Shown here: in pieces, positions 8,694-16,450 of the stretch
How positions within the stretch are numbered: position 1 is the first letter of the stretch
How the letters are laid out: each line of letters opens with the position of its first letter
Assembly: GCA_013287135.1 (NCBI GenBank)
Contig: JABDEK010000006.1
Span: 1-64,000, forward strand
DNA from: Acidobacteriota bacterium
GTDB lineage: Bacteria; Acidobacteriota; Terriglobia; Acidiferrales; UBA7541
Direction of reading: 5' to 3'
DNA: 64,000 bases
Translations under genes and position numbers: made by a program
Notes under the pieces: model-generated
What the model saw: the letters and a program-made list of their open reading frames with translations, nothing else
Told to the model about the DNA's origin: nothing
Database searches by the model: none

Positions 8694-9230
8694 ATGCCGA
8701 AACAAGAGCTCAAAGATACGTTATCTGTTCGCAGGCCGGTCGAAACCAACCAGGCGAACCTGAAGGACCAAGTCGTTTCGATTAATCGCTGCACGAAAGT
8801 CGTCAAGGGCGGCAAGAACCTTAGCTTCTCCGCGCTCGTAGTCGTGGGAGATCAGGGCGGCCACGCCGGCTTCGGCATGGGCAAGGCGCGCGAAGTTCCC
8901 ATGGCCATCCGCAAAGCGATTGAAGCGGCGAAGAAGAACATGGTGAAGTTGAATTTGAAGGGTTCGACTATCCCACATCAGGTTCTCGGTAGCTACGGCT
9001 CTGGCCAAGTTCTCCTAAAGCCGGCACCCGAAGGAACAGGCGTCATCGCAGGCGGTCCCGTGCGCGCAGTGATGGAGGTTGCCGGGATCCAGAACGTGTT
9101 GACGAAATCTCTGGGCACTTCGAATCCTCACAACGTGATCAAGGCCACGTTTGATGCGCTTTTGCATTTAAAGGACGCTGCGAAAGTGGCCGAGGGCCGC
9201 GGAAGAGGAGCGGAAGAGCCGGTTTCGTAG
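8694..9230 (+). CDS. rpsE: 30S ribosomal protein S5 (uS5)
   Basis: 178 residues. uS5 contributes to the mRNA entry channel and to decoding fidelity; its double-stranded RNA-binding-like domain is seen at [21 protein letters not shown]. The C-terminal domain has [19 protein letters not shown] and [19 protein letters not shown], both strongly conserved. The start ATG follows the rplR stop closely and has a weak Shine-Dalgarno, consistent with coupling. Confidence 0.98.
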   Translation: MPKQELKDTLSVRRPVETNQANLKDQVVSINRCTKVVKGGKNLSFSALVVVGDQGGHAGFGMGKAREVPMAIRKAIEAAKKNMVKLNLKGSTIPHQVLGSYGSGQVLLKPAPEGTGVIAGGPVRAVMEVAGIQNVLTKSLGTSNPHNVIKATFDALLHLKDAAKVAEGRGRGAEEPVS

Positions 9231-9248
9231 GCGCCTTTTCCAAAGAAT

Positions 9249-9470
9249 ATGACACCGACAAAGAAAAAGATGGCGGGCAAGCCTGATAAACAGTCCGGAA
9301 CTCTGAAAATAAAGTGGGTGGTAAGTTTTATCGGTTGCCCACGCGGCATGAGGCAAACCATTCGTGGCTTGGGATTCCGGCGCATGCAGCAGGTGGTGGA
9401 GCATCCCGACACGCCGTCGATACGCGGCATGATCGCGAAAGTTCATCACCTGGTCAGGATTGAGGAATAG
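9249..9470 (+). CDS. rpmD: 50S ribosomal protein L30 (uL30)
   Basis: 73 residues; the core of uL30 is about 58 residues and begins near GTLKIKWVVSFIG. RQTIRGLGFRRMQQVVEHPDTPSIRGMI is the family signature. The N terminus has about 15 extra basic residues if the first ATG is used; an ATG at 9270 would give a more usual length, and neither has a strong Shine-Dalgarno. It sits between S5 and L15, its standard place. Confidence 0.95.
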   Translation: MTPTKKKMAGKPDKQSGTLKIKWVVSFIGCPRGMRQTIRGLGFRRMQQVVEHPDTPSIRGMIAKVHHLVRIEE

Positions 9471-9472
9471 TG

Positions 9473-9928
9473 ATGGCTATTAAACCGACACTTTCGAATT
9501 TGAAACCGCCGCGTGGCTCGCGTCATCGCAAGGTGCGTGTGGGGCGGGGCATGGGATCGAAACTTGGCAAAACTTCTGGCGCGGGCAACAAGGGCCAACA
9601 GTCACGTCGCGGATATTCTCGCCGGCCGGGCTTTGAAGGCGGCCAGATGCCTTTGCATCGGCGCTTGCCGAAACGCGGTTTTTCGGCTCCGTTTCGAAAG
9701 ACGTATGCAGTGGTCAACGTCGAGAGTTTGAATGTGTTCGAAGCGGGAGACACCGTCTCTCCGGAAATGTTGTTTGGCCGCGGGATCGTTCGTGTCGAGC
9801 GGGAAGCGTTGAAGATCTTGGGGAGCGGTGAATTGAAAGTAGCGCTAACCGTGCAGGCCCACGCATTCAGCAAGTCGGCGGAAGAGAAGATCGCAGCCGC
9901 CGGAGGAAAAGCCGAACTTTTGAAATGA
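9473..9928 (+). CDS. rplO: 50S ribosomal protein L15 (uL15)
   Basis: 151 residues, the normal length. uL15 is a late-assembling protein of the 50S core. The Gly/Arg-rich N-terminal part with RKVRVGRGMGSKLGKTSGAGNKGQ-type sequence and FEGGQMPLHRRLPKRGF is diagnostic. An in-frame GTG three bases earlier (9470) overlaps the rpmD stop, but the ATG is preferred. The gene ends with ATGA, the ATG of which starts secY, so the two are coupled. Confidence 0.97.
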   Translation: MAIKPTLSNLKPPRGSRHRKVRVGRGMGSKLGKTSGAGNKGQQSRRGYSRRPGFEGGQMPLHRRLPKRGFSAPFRKTYAVVNVESLNVFEAGDTVSPEMLFGRGIVRVEREALKILGSGELKVALTVQAHAFSKSAEEKIAAAGGKAELLK

Positions 9929-11337
9929 GTCCGCTAAGAAAACTCGTCGAGGCTTTCCGAAATATTTTCAGTACGCCGGACTTGCGTAATCGAGTGCTGT
10001 TTACGCTGGCGTTGCTGGGAGTGTATCGGCTGGGCGCCTTCATTCCTACTCCCGGAATCAATACAGCCTTGCTGCAACAGCTTTTTGAACAGAGCAAAGG
10101 TTCGGTGCTGGGGATTTTTGACCTTTTTAGCGGCGGCAATCTTCGCAGACTGACGATTTTTGCGCTGGGCATCATGCCGTACATTACGGCTTCGATCATT
10201 CTTCAGTTGATGGTGGTGGTGTGGCCATATCTTGAAAGACTGCAAAAAGAAGGCGAACTTGGTCGGCGCAAGATCACTCAGTACACGCGCTATTTGACGA
10301 TCATTTTGAGCGCTTTCCAGTCCTTCACAATTGCGGAAACTTTGACGCGCCAGAATCTCGCGGGTCAAGCGCTGGTGTATCACCCAGGACCACGCTTCAT
10401 CTTGATGACGATGCTCACGCTGACCACTGGCTCCGCGTTCATCATGTGGCTCGGTGAACAGATTAGCGATCGCGGAATTGGCAACGGGATGTCGCTGATT
10501 ATTTTCGCTGGCATCGTTGTCGGCTTGCCGCGCGCAGTCGGCGATTTGTGGGAGAAGGCGAAAACGCAACAGTGGGGTTCGTTCACACCGATCGCTCTTC
10601 TCGGCCTAATTGCGCTGATGTTAGCGGTCGTGGCCTTTATCGTATTTATGGAAGGGGGCCAGCGGCGCATACCTGTGCAGTACGCCAAGCGTGTGATGGG
10701 CCGCAAAGTAATGGGAGGGCAGATGACGTATCTGCCTCTGCGGGTGAATTCGGGTGGCGTGATCCCGCCGATTTTTGCGAGTTCACTGCTGACGTTTCCG
10801 CAGACATTGGCGCTTTTCTTCCAGAAGAAGTCGCCATTCTTTGAAAAGTTTGCGAACCAAATCAAATGGGGCGAGCCGCTCTACACATTGATATACGTTA
10901 CGCTGATCATCTTTTTCGCGTTTTTCTATGTGGGCATTATTTTTAATCCCACCGAGCTTGCGGACAACATGCGGAAATACGGCGGATTCATTCCCGGAAT
11001 CCGGCCAGGACGAAATACGTCCGAATACATCAACCGCATACTGACCCGCTTAACGTTCGTGGGCGGAATCTATCTCGCTATTGTTTGCTTGCTCCCGGAG
11101 TGGATGATCTCGGGCATTCACTTGCAGCATTTGTGGTTGGTAGGCAATTGGTTTGATCAGCATATGTGGCGATTTGTGCTCGACGGATTGAATGTGCAGT
11201 TTTATTTCGGAGGCACTTCGCTGCTAATTGTAGTCGGTGTAGCCATGGACACAGTGCAGCAACTCGAGGCGCAGCTCGTCATGCGCAATTACGACGGGTT
11301 TGTTCGCAAGGGCCGAGTGCGGGGCCGTCGCAGTTAA
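9925..11337 (+). CDS. secY: preprotein translocase subunit SecY
   Basis: 470 residues, slightly longer than the usual 430-450. SecY is the ten-helix channel of the Sec translocon; its motor SecA is encoded at 33080-36076. Visible landmarks are the first segment VLFTLALLGVYRLGAFIPTPG, GIMPYITASIILQLM in helix 2, the loop RIPVQYAKR, and the pore-lining NSGGVIPPIFASS. Cytosolic loop 5 has GFIPGIRPGR. The C terminus ends in a short basic GRVRGRRS. It overlaps rplO by four bases and precedes adk, the usual arrangement. Confidence 0.98.
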   Translation: MSPLRKLVEAFRNIFSTPDLRNRVLFTLALLGVYRLGAFIPTPGINTALLQQLFEQSKGSVLGIFDLFSGGNLRRLTIFALGIMPYITASIILQLMVVVWPYLERLQKEGELGRRKITQYTRYLTIILSAFQSFTIAETLTRQNLAGQALVYHPGPRFILMTMLTLTTGSAFIMWLGEQISDRGIGNGMSLIIFAGIVVGLPRAVGDLWEKAKTQQWGSFTPIALLGLIALMLAVVAFIVFMEGGQRRIPVQYAKRVMGRKVMGGQMTYLPLRVNSGGVIPPIFASSLLTFPQTLALFFQKKSPFFEKFANQIKWGEPLYTLIYVTLIIFFAFFYVGIIFNPTELADNMRKYGGFIPGIRPGRNTSEYINRILTRLTFVGGIYLAIVCLLPEWMISGIHLQHLWLVGNWFDQHMWRFVLDGLNVQFYFGGTSLLIVVGVAMDTVQQLEAQLVMRNYDGFVRKGRVRGRRS

Positions 11338-11359
11338 TGGTGGCTCATTGGCGGTGAGC

Positions 11360-12040
11360 ATGGCGCTCAATCGGGCTATGATTTTCTTAGGCCCGCCAGG
11401 TGCCGGTAAAGGTACCCAAGCCAATCGCGCAGCAAAGCGATATGGAGTGCCCCATCTCTCGACCGGCGACATGTTGCGCGAAGCGGTCGCACAGGGCACC
11501 GAGCTTGGCCGCTCCGCGAAACCGCTTATGGAACGCGGTGAGCTGGTGCCAGACAACATCGTGATGGGGATGGTCGAAGAGAGATTAGCGCGGCCGGATT
11601 CGGCGCAAGGATTTATCTTCGACGGTTTTCCCCGGACCGTGCCGCAAGCGGAGCAACTGGACAAAATTCTTGCCCGCCGCGGATTTGGAAAGCCGCTGGT
11701 TGTTGAGTTTCATGTTAGCCCGGAGACGCTGTTACACCGGGTTTCCGGACGTTGGACCTGCAGCGTTGGAGGCGAAACGTACAATATTTATGAGCGTCCG
11801 CCGAAGGTTCCGGGCATTTGTGATGTCGACGGCGGAAAATTAATTCAGCGCTCGGACGACAGCCCGGACATCGTGCGAGAACGTTTGGCGGCGTATGATC
11901 GCAAAACGAAACCGCTCGCGGATTATTACCGGCAGCACGGCGTTCTTGAGACGGTGGATGGATCGAAGGGCGTTGAAGAAGTAAGTCGTGAACTGAACGA
12001 GATTTTTGCACGCGCGGCAGGGAGAGATGGTCATCTGTAA
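11360..12040 (+). CDS. adk: adenylate kinase
   Basis: 226 residues. It interconverts ATP + AMP and 2 ADP in the cytosol. The P-loop GPPGAGKGTQ is at residues 11-20, the AMP-binding segment LSTGDMLR follows, and FDGFPRT is the NMP lid motif. The long LID (about residues 125-165) is of the type that carries four zinc cysteines in Gram-positives, but here the pairs read C-S-V-G and C-D-V-D, so two ligands are missing. ATG 11360 gives the normal start; upstream in-frame codons lie within secY. Its 3' end overlaps map by 14 bases. Confidence 0.97.
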   Translation: MALNRAMIFLGPPGAGKGTQANRAAKRYGVPHLSTGDMLREAVAQGTELGRSAKPLMERGELVPDNIVMGMVEERLARPDSAQGFIFDGFPRTVPQAEQLDKILARRGFGKPLVVEFHVSPETLLHRVSGRWTCSVGGETYNIYERPPKVPGICDVDGGKLIQRSDDSPDIVRERLAAYDRKTKPLADYYRQHGVLETVDGSKGVEEVSRELNEIFARAAGRDGHL

Positions 12041-12800
12041 ATCGCCGAAAGAGCTCGAAAAAATGTACCAGGCGGGGCAAATCGTCTGGGGAGCCCTGGA
12101 AAAGATGCGCACCATTGTTCGGCCGGGCGTATCGACGAAGGAACTCGACGAATTCGCTGAAGAATTTACCGAGAAGCACAAGGCGCGGCCGGCGTTTAAG
12201 GGATACCGGGGATACCCGGGCTCGCTGTGCACTTCGATTAATCAGGAAGTTGTGCACGGAATTCCTTCTGCCTCGCGGAAAGTTCGCGAAGGCGACATTT
12301 TGTCCATGGATTTCGGCGTCGAGTTGGACGGTTACTTTGCGGACGCAGCGCTGACTGTGCCGGTCGGGAAGGTGGCTCCGGAACGCCAGAAACTGCTTCG
12401 AGTGACGCGCGAATCGCTGGAGCAGGGGATTGACAAAATTCGGCCCGGCAATCGCCTTGGTGACGTATCGGCAGCGGTGCAGCAGTGGGTTGAGAAGAAC
12501 GGTTTTTCGGTTGTGCGTGAATTCGTTGGTCACGGCATTGGAACAAAAATGCATGAGGACCCGCAGCTCCCGAATTACGGCTCGCCAGGGCAGGGGCCCA
12601 GGCTTCAAGAGGGAATGGTGCTTGCCATCGAACCGATGGTGAACACGGGTGGCCCGGGAGTAAGAATTTTGGATGATGATTGGACGGCGGTTACCACGGA
12701 CGGCAGTGATTCGGCGCATTTCGAGCACACCGTTGCAGTCACGGCCCAGGGACCCTGGATTTTGACGCGGCCGCGAGAAGCCAGCGGACCATGCTGGTGA
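12027..12800 (+). CDS. map: methionine aminopeptidase, type I
   Basis: 257 residues. It removes the initiator Met from new proteins using two metal ions. Ligands are recognisable: the two Asp in DFGVELDGYFADAA, His in GHGIGTKMHEDP, Glu in VLAIEPM and Glu in AHFEHTVAV. The start MVICKSPKELEKM is preceded by GGGAGAG inside the end of adk; an ATG seven codons earlier has no such site. The order secY-adk-map-infA is the common bacterial one. Confidence 0.98.
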   Translation: MVICKSPKELEKMYQAGQIVWGALEKMRTIVRPGVSTKELDEFAEEFTEKHKARPAFKGYRGYPGSLCTSINQEVVHGIPSASRKVREGDILSMDFGVELDGYFADAALTVPVGKVAPERQKLLRVTRESLEQGIDKIRPGNRLGDVSAAVQQWVEKNGFSVVREFVGHGIGTKMHEDPQLPNYGSPGQGPRLQEGMVLAIEPMVNTGGPGVRILDDDWTAVTTDGSDSAHFEHTVAVTAQGPWILTRPREASGPCW

Positions 12801-12838
12801 GCGGAAACCATATCTTATCGAGTTTGAACTAGGAGCAC

Positions 12839-13102
12839 ATGATTCGAAGGCCAGAGCCGGAAAAAAAGAAATCGAATGAAGGCAGCGGAAAAGAAGACGC
12901 CATTGAAGTGATGGCGACGGTGGTCGAACCTCTTCCCAATGCGATGTTTCGCGTGGAGTTGGAGAACAAGCATCAAGTGCTAGCCCACATTTCGGGAAAG
13001 ATGCGCAAGAATTTCATACGCATTCTGCCCGGAGATCGCGTCGCAGTGGAGCTTTCGCCGTATGACCTGACGCGCGGCCGCATCGTGTATCGCTACAAAT
13101 AG
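12839..13102 (+). CDS. infA: translation initiation factor IF-1 with N-terminal extension
   Basis: 87 residues against the usual 72. IF-1 is a single OB-fold protein that occupies the A site during initiation. The core from [20 protein letters not shown] through [33 protein letters not shown] is canonical. About 16 residues (Arg/Lys/Glu/Ser) precede it; the ATG at 12839 has aggagcac directly upstream, which supports translation of the extension. rpmJ follows. Confidence 0.96.
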   Translation: MIRRPEPEKKKSNEGSGKEDAIEVMATVVEPLPNAMFRVELENKHQVLAHISGKMRKNFIRILPGDRVAVELSPYDLTRGRIVYRYK

Positions 13103-13136
13103 CAAGGCTGCGAGCGCAGGAAGGGACAGAATAGAA

Positions 13137-13250
13137 ATGAAAGTAAGAGCCTCGGTAAAGAAAATTTGTATGAAGTGCAAGATCGTTCATCGGCGCGGCG
13201 TAGTGCGCGTGATTTGTGTTAACGCGAAACATCGCCAGCGCCAAGGCTAG
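13137..13250 (+). CDS. rpmJ: 50S ribosomal protein L36 (bL36), zinc form
   Basis: 37 residues, the exact family length. Translated from the sequence it begins [17 protein letters not shown] and ends AKHRQRQG. C11, C14, C27 and H32 form the zinc site, so this is the zinc-requiring form of bL36. It is located between infA and rpsM, its usual place. A gaaggga-type Shine-Dalgarno precedes the ATG. Confidence 0.97.
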   Translation: MKVRASVKKICMKCKIVHRRGVVRVICVNAKHRQRQG

Positions 13251-13267
13251 GAACAGGGAGAAAATGG

Positions 13268-13654
13268 ATGGCTCGCATCGCCGGTGTTGATTTACCGCCA
13301 AACAAAAGGCTGTGGGTTGGGCTGACCGCGATTTATGGCATTGGCCAGCAGCGCGCTCGTTCGCTTGCCGCTAAGGCGAATGTGGATCCGACGAAAAAGA
13401 TCAAGGATCTGACGGAAGAAGAAGTGACTCATCTGCGTGCCGCCATTGAAGCGGAAGGCCGCGTGGAAGGCGACCTTCGCAAAGAAACTCAAATGAACAT
13501 TCGCCGGCTGATTGAAATTCAATGCTACCGGGGCTTGCGTCATCGCCGAAATCTTCCGGTTCGCGGACAGCGCACGCATACCAACGCGCGCACGCGCAAA
13601 GGTCCGCGCAAGGGTGCGGTTGCAGCGAAGAAGAAAACAATGGCACGCAAGTAA
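13268..13654 (+). CDS. rpsM: 30S ribosomal protein S13 (uS13)
   Basis: 128 residues. uS13 is in the 30S head and forms bridge B1 with L5 and the P-site tRNA. It begins [19 protein letters not shown] with the helix-hairpin-helix region YGIGQQRA, and ends with the conserved [29 protein letters not shown] basic segment. The ATG at 13268 is chosen; an out-of-frame ATG four bases earlier is ignored. It starts the alpha gene set (S13-S11-S4-RpoA-L17). Confidence 0.98.
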   Translation: MARIAGVDLPPNKRLWVGLTAIYGIGQQRARSLAAKANVDPTKKIKDLTEEEVTHLRAAIEAEGRVEGDLRKETQMNIRRLIEIQCYRGLRHRRNLPVRGQRTHTNARTRKGPRKGAVAAKKKTMARK

Positions 13655-13691
13655 GAAATGAACGCGTAGAGAAAACAGGAGAGACACGAGC

Positions 13692-14141
13692 GTGGCAAAA
13701 GAATCTCAAAGCGCAGCGGCTGCACCTGCAGGAGCAGCGGCGAAGAGCACCAAGCGCAAGAAAGAGTTTCGCAAGAAGAAGGAAAAGCGCGTCGTTCCTC
13801 ACGGAGTCGTGTGCATTCAAGCGACCTTCAACAATACCATCATCACGCTCACCGATCCGGATGGCCGCGCAGTAAGTTGGTCTTCCGCTGGCTCCGTGGG
13901 TTTCAAAGGATCGCGTAAGGGTACGCCGTACGCGGCGCAGCAAGCCGCGATGACCGCCGCCGGAGTCGCGCGCGATCAATACGGAATGAAATCGGTGGAA
14001 GTTCGCGTGAAGGGTCCTGGCGCGGGACGCGAGTCTGCCGTACGCGCTCTGGCTTCCTCGGGCTTGCACATCAATGCGATCAAGGACGTGACACCGGTAC
14101 CGCATAACGGCTGCCGTCCCCCCAAGCGTCGCCGCGTATAG
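13692..14141 (+). CDS. rpsK: 30S ribosomal protein S11 (uS11)
   Basis: 149 residues starting with GTG; family members are usually about 129. uS11 is on the platform near the mRNA exit. The core [42 protein letters not shown] and [17 protein letters not shown] is canonical. The first about 35 residues are an Ala/Lys-rich low-complexity leader. A ggagagacacga segment upstream serves as the Shine-Dalgarno region for the GTG. Confidence 0.97.
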   Translation: MAKESQSAAAAPAGAAAKSTKRKKEFRKKKEKRVVPHGVVCIQATFNNTIITLTDPDGRAVSWSSAGSVGFKGSRKGTPYAAQQAAMTAAGVARDQYGMKSVEVRVKGPGAGRESAVRALASSGLHINAIKDVTPVPHNGCRPPKRRRV

Positions 14142-14182
14142 CGCGTCACGAGATTTGAGAAGTAAGAAAAGGAGACAAGGCT

Positions 14183-14815
14183 TTGGCAAGACATCGTGAA
14201 GCAGTTTGCCGCTTATGCCGAAGGGAAGGGATGAAACTCTTCCTCAAAGGACTGCGGTGTTTTACAGAAAAATGCGCCATCGAGAAGCGCAATTTTGTTC
14301 CAGGGCAGCATGGCCAATCCCGCCGTCCGAAAATGGTGGGTTACGGAATTCAATTGCGCGAAAAGCAAAAGGTCAAGCGCACCTACGGATTACTCGAGCG
14401 CCAGTTTCGCAACTATTTCGAGAAGGCGGAGCGGACCAAAGGTCCAACCGGCTCGAATCTTATGGTCACACTCGAACGCCGGCTCGACAACGTCGTCTAC
14501 CGAATGGGTCTTGCGGGCTCGCGCTCGCAGGCGCGCCAGCTCGTGCTGCATGGCCACATTCGCGTGAAGGGACGCAAAGTCAACATCCCGAGCTATTTGG
14601 TGCAAGTGGGCGAAGATATCGCGCTCAAGGAAAAGATGCATCAGAACGCCATGGTGCTTGAAGCGCGCAACCTGGCGAATAGTCAGGGCGTTGCTCCGTG
14701 GCTGGATATTGACCGGGAAAATTTCAAAGCGCGCGTCGTGGCGATGCCTCGCCGCGAAGACGTGCAGACACCGCCGATGAACGAACAGCTCATCGTCGAG
14801 TTGTATTCGAAGTAG
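14183..14815 (+). CDS. rpsD: 30S ribosomal protein S4 (uS4), zinc form
   Basis: 210 residues with a TTG start ([16 protein letters not shown]) supported by an aaaaggagac site upstream. uS4 nucleates 30S assembly. C9, C12, C26 and C31 in the N-terminal arm form the zinc knuckle of the C+ type. The S4 RNA-binding domain is visible at [32 protein letters not shown] sequence (about residues 95-125). In the alpha operon of E. coli this protein is the autogenous repressor; nothing in the sequence here tests that. Confidence 0.98.
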   Translation: MARHREAVCRLCRREGMKLFLKGLRCFTEKCAIEKRNFVPGQHGQSRRPKMVGYGIQLREKQKVKRTYGLLERQFRNYFEKAERTKGPTGSNLMVTLERRLDNVVYRMGLAGSRSQARQLVLHGHIRVKGRKVNIPSYLVQVGEDIALKEKMHQNAMVLEARNLANSQGVAPWLDIDRENFKARVVAMPRREDVQTPPMNEQLIVELYSK

Positions 14816-14875
14816 CGCGTAGAAGATCGTCAACGTTGAATAGTTTGTGGGCTCGCCGCTGGCGAACCAGGAGGA

Positions 14876-15919
14876 ATGTCGCATATGTGGAAGGGATTTC
14901 AGAAACCGAAGCGCTTGGCAGCAGAACCGGAAACACTCACCGACAAGTACGGGAAATTCTCCGCGCAGCCTTTCGAGCGCGGGTGGGGAACTACGGTTGG
15001 CAATTCGTTGCGGCGCGCGTTGTTAAGCTCGATTGAAGGTGCGGCCATTACCGCGGTCAGGATTGAAGGCGTGCTTCACGAATTTTCACCGATTCCCGGG
15101 GTCGTAGAAGACGCAACGGATATCATTCTCAACCTGAAGCAAGTGCCGCTGAAGTTGAACACCGACCAGCCGAAAACTATCACTCTGGTCGTCGATACAC
15201 CCGGACCGGTAACCTCAGCAAAAATCGAAGAGGATGCCGACATCGCCGTGCTCGATAAAAATGTTTACATCGCGACTGTAAGCGAAGGTGGCAAGCTCGA
15301 ATTGGAACTGCGCGTGAAGAATGGCCGCGGATATGTCGCCGCGGACCGGAACTTCGACGAGGATTTGCCCATCGGTTACATCCCCATCGACTCGGTCCAC
15401 TCACCGGTGCGCAAGGTCAACTATGCAGTGGAAGCCGCGCGTTTGGGCCAGATGACTGACTACGAAAAGCTCACTCTCGAGGTGTGGACCAACGCCGCAA
15501 TCACTCCGCAGGATGCTATCGGGCTTGCCGCGAAGCTGATGAAGGATCATATGAGCATCTTCATCAATTTCGAGGAACAGCCCGATCTGCCGGAAGAAGT
15601 GGTCGAAAATTACAGCGACCCGCGCCTGGAATATCTCGACCGGTCGGTGGAAGAGCTGGAACTTTCGGTCCGTTCTTATAATTGTCTGAAGAATGCAAAT
15701 ATTCAAAACCTGCGCGAACTGGTGCAGAAGACGGAGTCCGAAATGTTGAAGACCAAGAATTTTGGACGCAAGTCGCTGAACGAGATCAAGGACATCCTGG
15801 TAAAGATGGGCTTGAGCCTCGGAATGAAATTCGACGAACACGGGCGAATCATCTGGCCGCCACTGCCAAGCCAGACTGCTCCTCCGCCGTCTGAAGAAGG
15901 GGAACACGGGGCGCTTTAG
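14876..15919 (+). CDS. rpoA: DNA-directed RNA polymerase subunit alpha
   Basis: 347 residues. The N-terminal domain (about 1-240) dimerises and holds beta and beta-prime: FEPL-like opening, [22 protein letters not shown], and [26 protein letters not shown] sequence. A linker leads to the C-terminal domain (about 262-330) that binds UP elements and activators: [20 protein letters not shown] and the helix-hairpin-helix [14 protein letters not shown]. The ATG has aggaggaatgtcgcat upstream, a perfect Shine-Dalgarno. Confidence 0.98.
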   Translation: MSHMWKGFQKPKRLAAEPETLTDKYGKFSAQPFERGWGTTVGNSLRRALLSSIEGAAITAVRIEGVLHEFSPIPGVVEDATDIILNLKQVPLKLNTDQPKTITLVVDTPGPVTSAKIEEDADIAVLDKNVYIATVSEGGKLELELRVKNGRGYVAADRNFDEDLPIGYIPIDSVHSPVRKVNYAVEAARLGQMTDYEKLTLEVWTNAAITPQDAIGLAAKLMKDHMSIFINFEEQPDLPEEVVENYSDPRLEYLDRSVEELELSVRSYNCLKNANIQNLRELVQKTESEMLKTKNFGRKSLNEIKDILVKMGLSLGMKFDEHGRIIWPPLPSQTAPPPSEEGEHGAL

Positions 15920-15933
15920 GCCGCGAATAAACC

Positions 15934-16371
15934 ATGAGACACCTCGTTTCAGGGCACAAACTCGGAAAGCAGCCGGCGCATCGTAGAGCCGTGTTGCGCA
16001 ATCTGGTGACGAACCTCATCGAGAAGGAGCGCATTCAAACCACGATTCTACGCGCGCGGGCGGCCCGTCCGCTGGCCGAACGCATGATTACGCTGGGCAA
16101 GCGCGACTCGCTCCACGCGCGCCGTCAGGCGGCTTCCTTCCTGACCACTCCGGGCGCCACGAAGAAACTCTTTTCCGACCTCGCTCCTCGTTTTGCGGAC
16201 CGTCCAGGTGGCTATACGCGCATTGTTCGCGTCGGCTGGCGTATCGGCGATGGCGCTGAACTCGCAATTCTTGAGTTCATCGGCTCTGAGCTAAAGAAGA
16301 AAGAAAAGAAGCCGAGAAAAACAGTGGAAGAAGAAGTGCCTGAAGAAAAGGAAGCTAGCGCTAAGAAGTAA
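15934..16371 (+). CDS. rplQ: 50S ribosomal protein L17 (bL17)
   Basis: 145 residues; bL17 is usually 115-130. It begins MRHLVSGHKLGKQPAHRRAVLRNL, the family N terminus, and has RIVRVGWRIGDGAELAILEFIG. The last about 30 residues are a Lys/Glu low-complexity tail. It is the last gene of the ribosomal cluster and is followed within 20 bases by a strong terminator. Confidence 0.97.
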   Translation: MRHLVSGHKLGKQPAHRRAVLRNLVTNLIEKERIQTTILRARAARPLAERMITLGKRDSLHARRQAASFLTTPGATKKLFSDLAPRFADRPGGYTRIVRVGWRIGDGAELAILEFIGSELKKKEKKPRKTVEEEVPEEKEASAKK

Positions 16372-16390
16372 TTTCAACGGAATCAAGTAA

Positions 16391-16431
16391 AAACGGCCCG
16401 CAGGCTAAACGCTACGCGGGCCGTTTTTTTT
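16391..16431. terminator. bidirectional intrinsic terminator closing the ribosomal cluster
   Basis: AAACGGCCCGC (16391-16401) and GCGGGCCGTTT (16416-16426) form an 11-bp stem with a 14-base loop. T8 follows on the + strand and, read from the other side, T5 follows on the - strand. It therefore terminates both rplQ and the convergent peptidase gene that ends at 16451. Confidence 0.92.
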
Positions 16432-16450
16432 GTGGTGATTACGACGTCCT

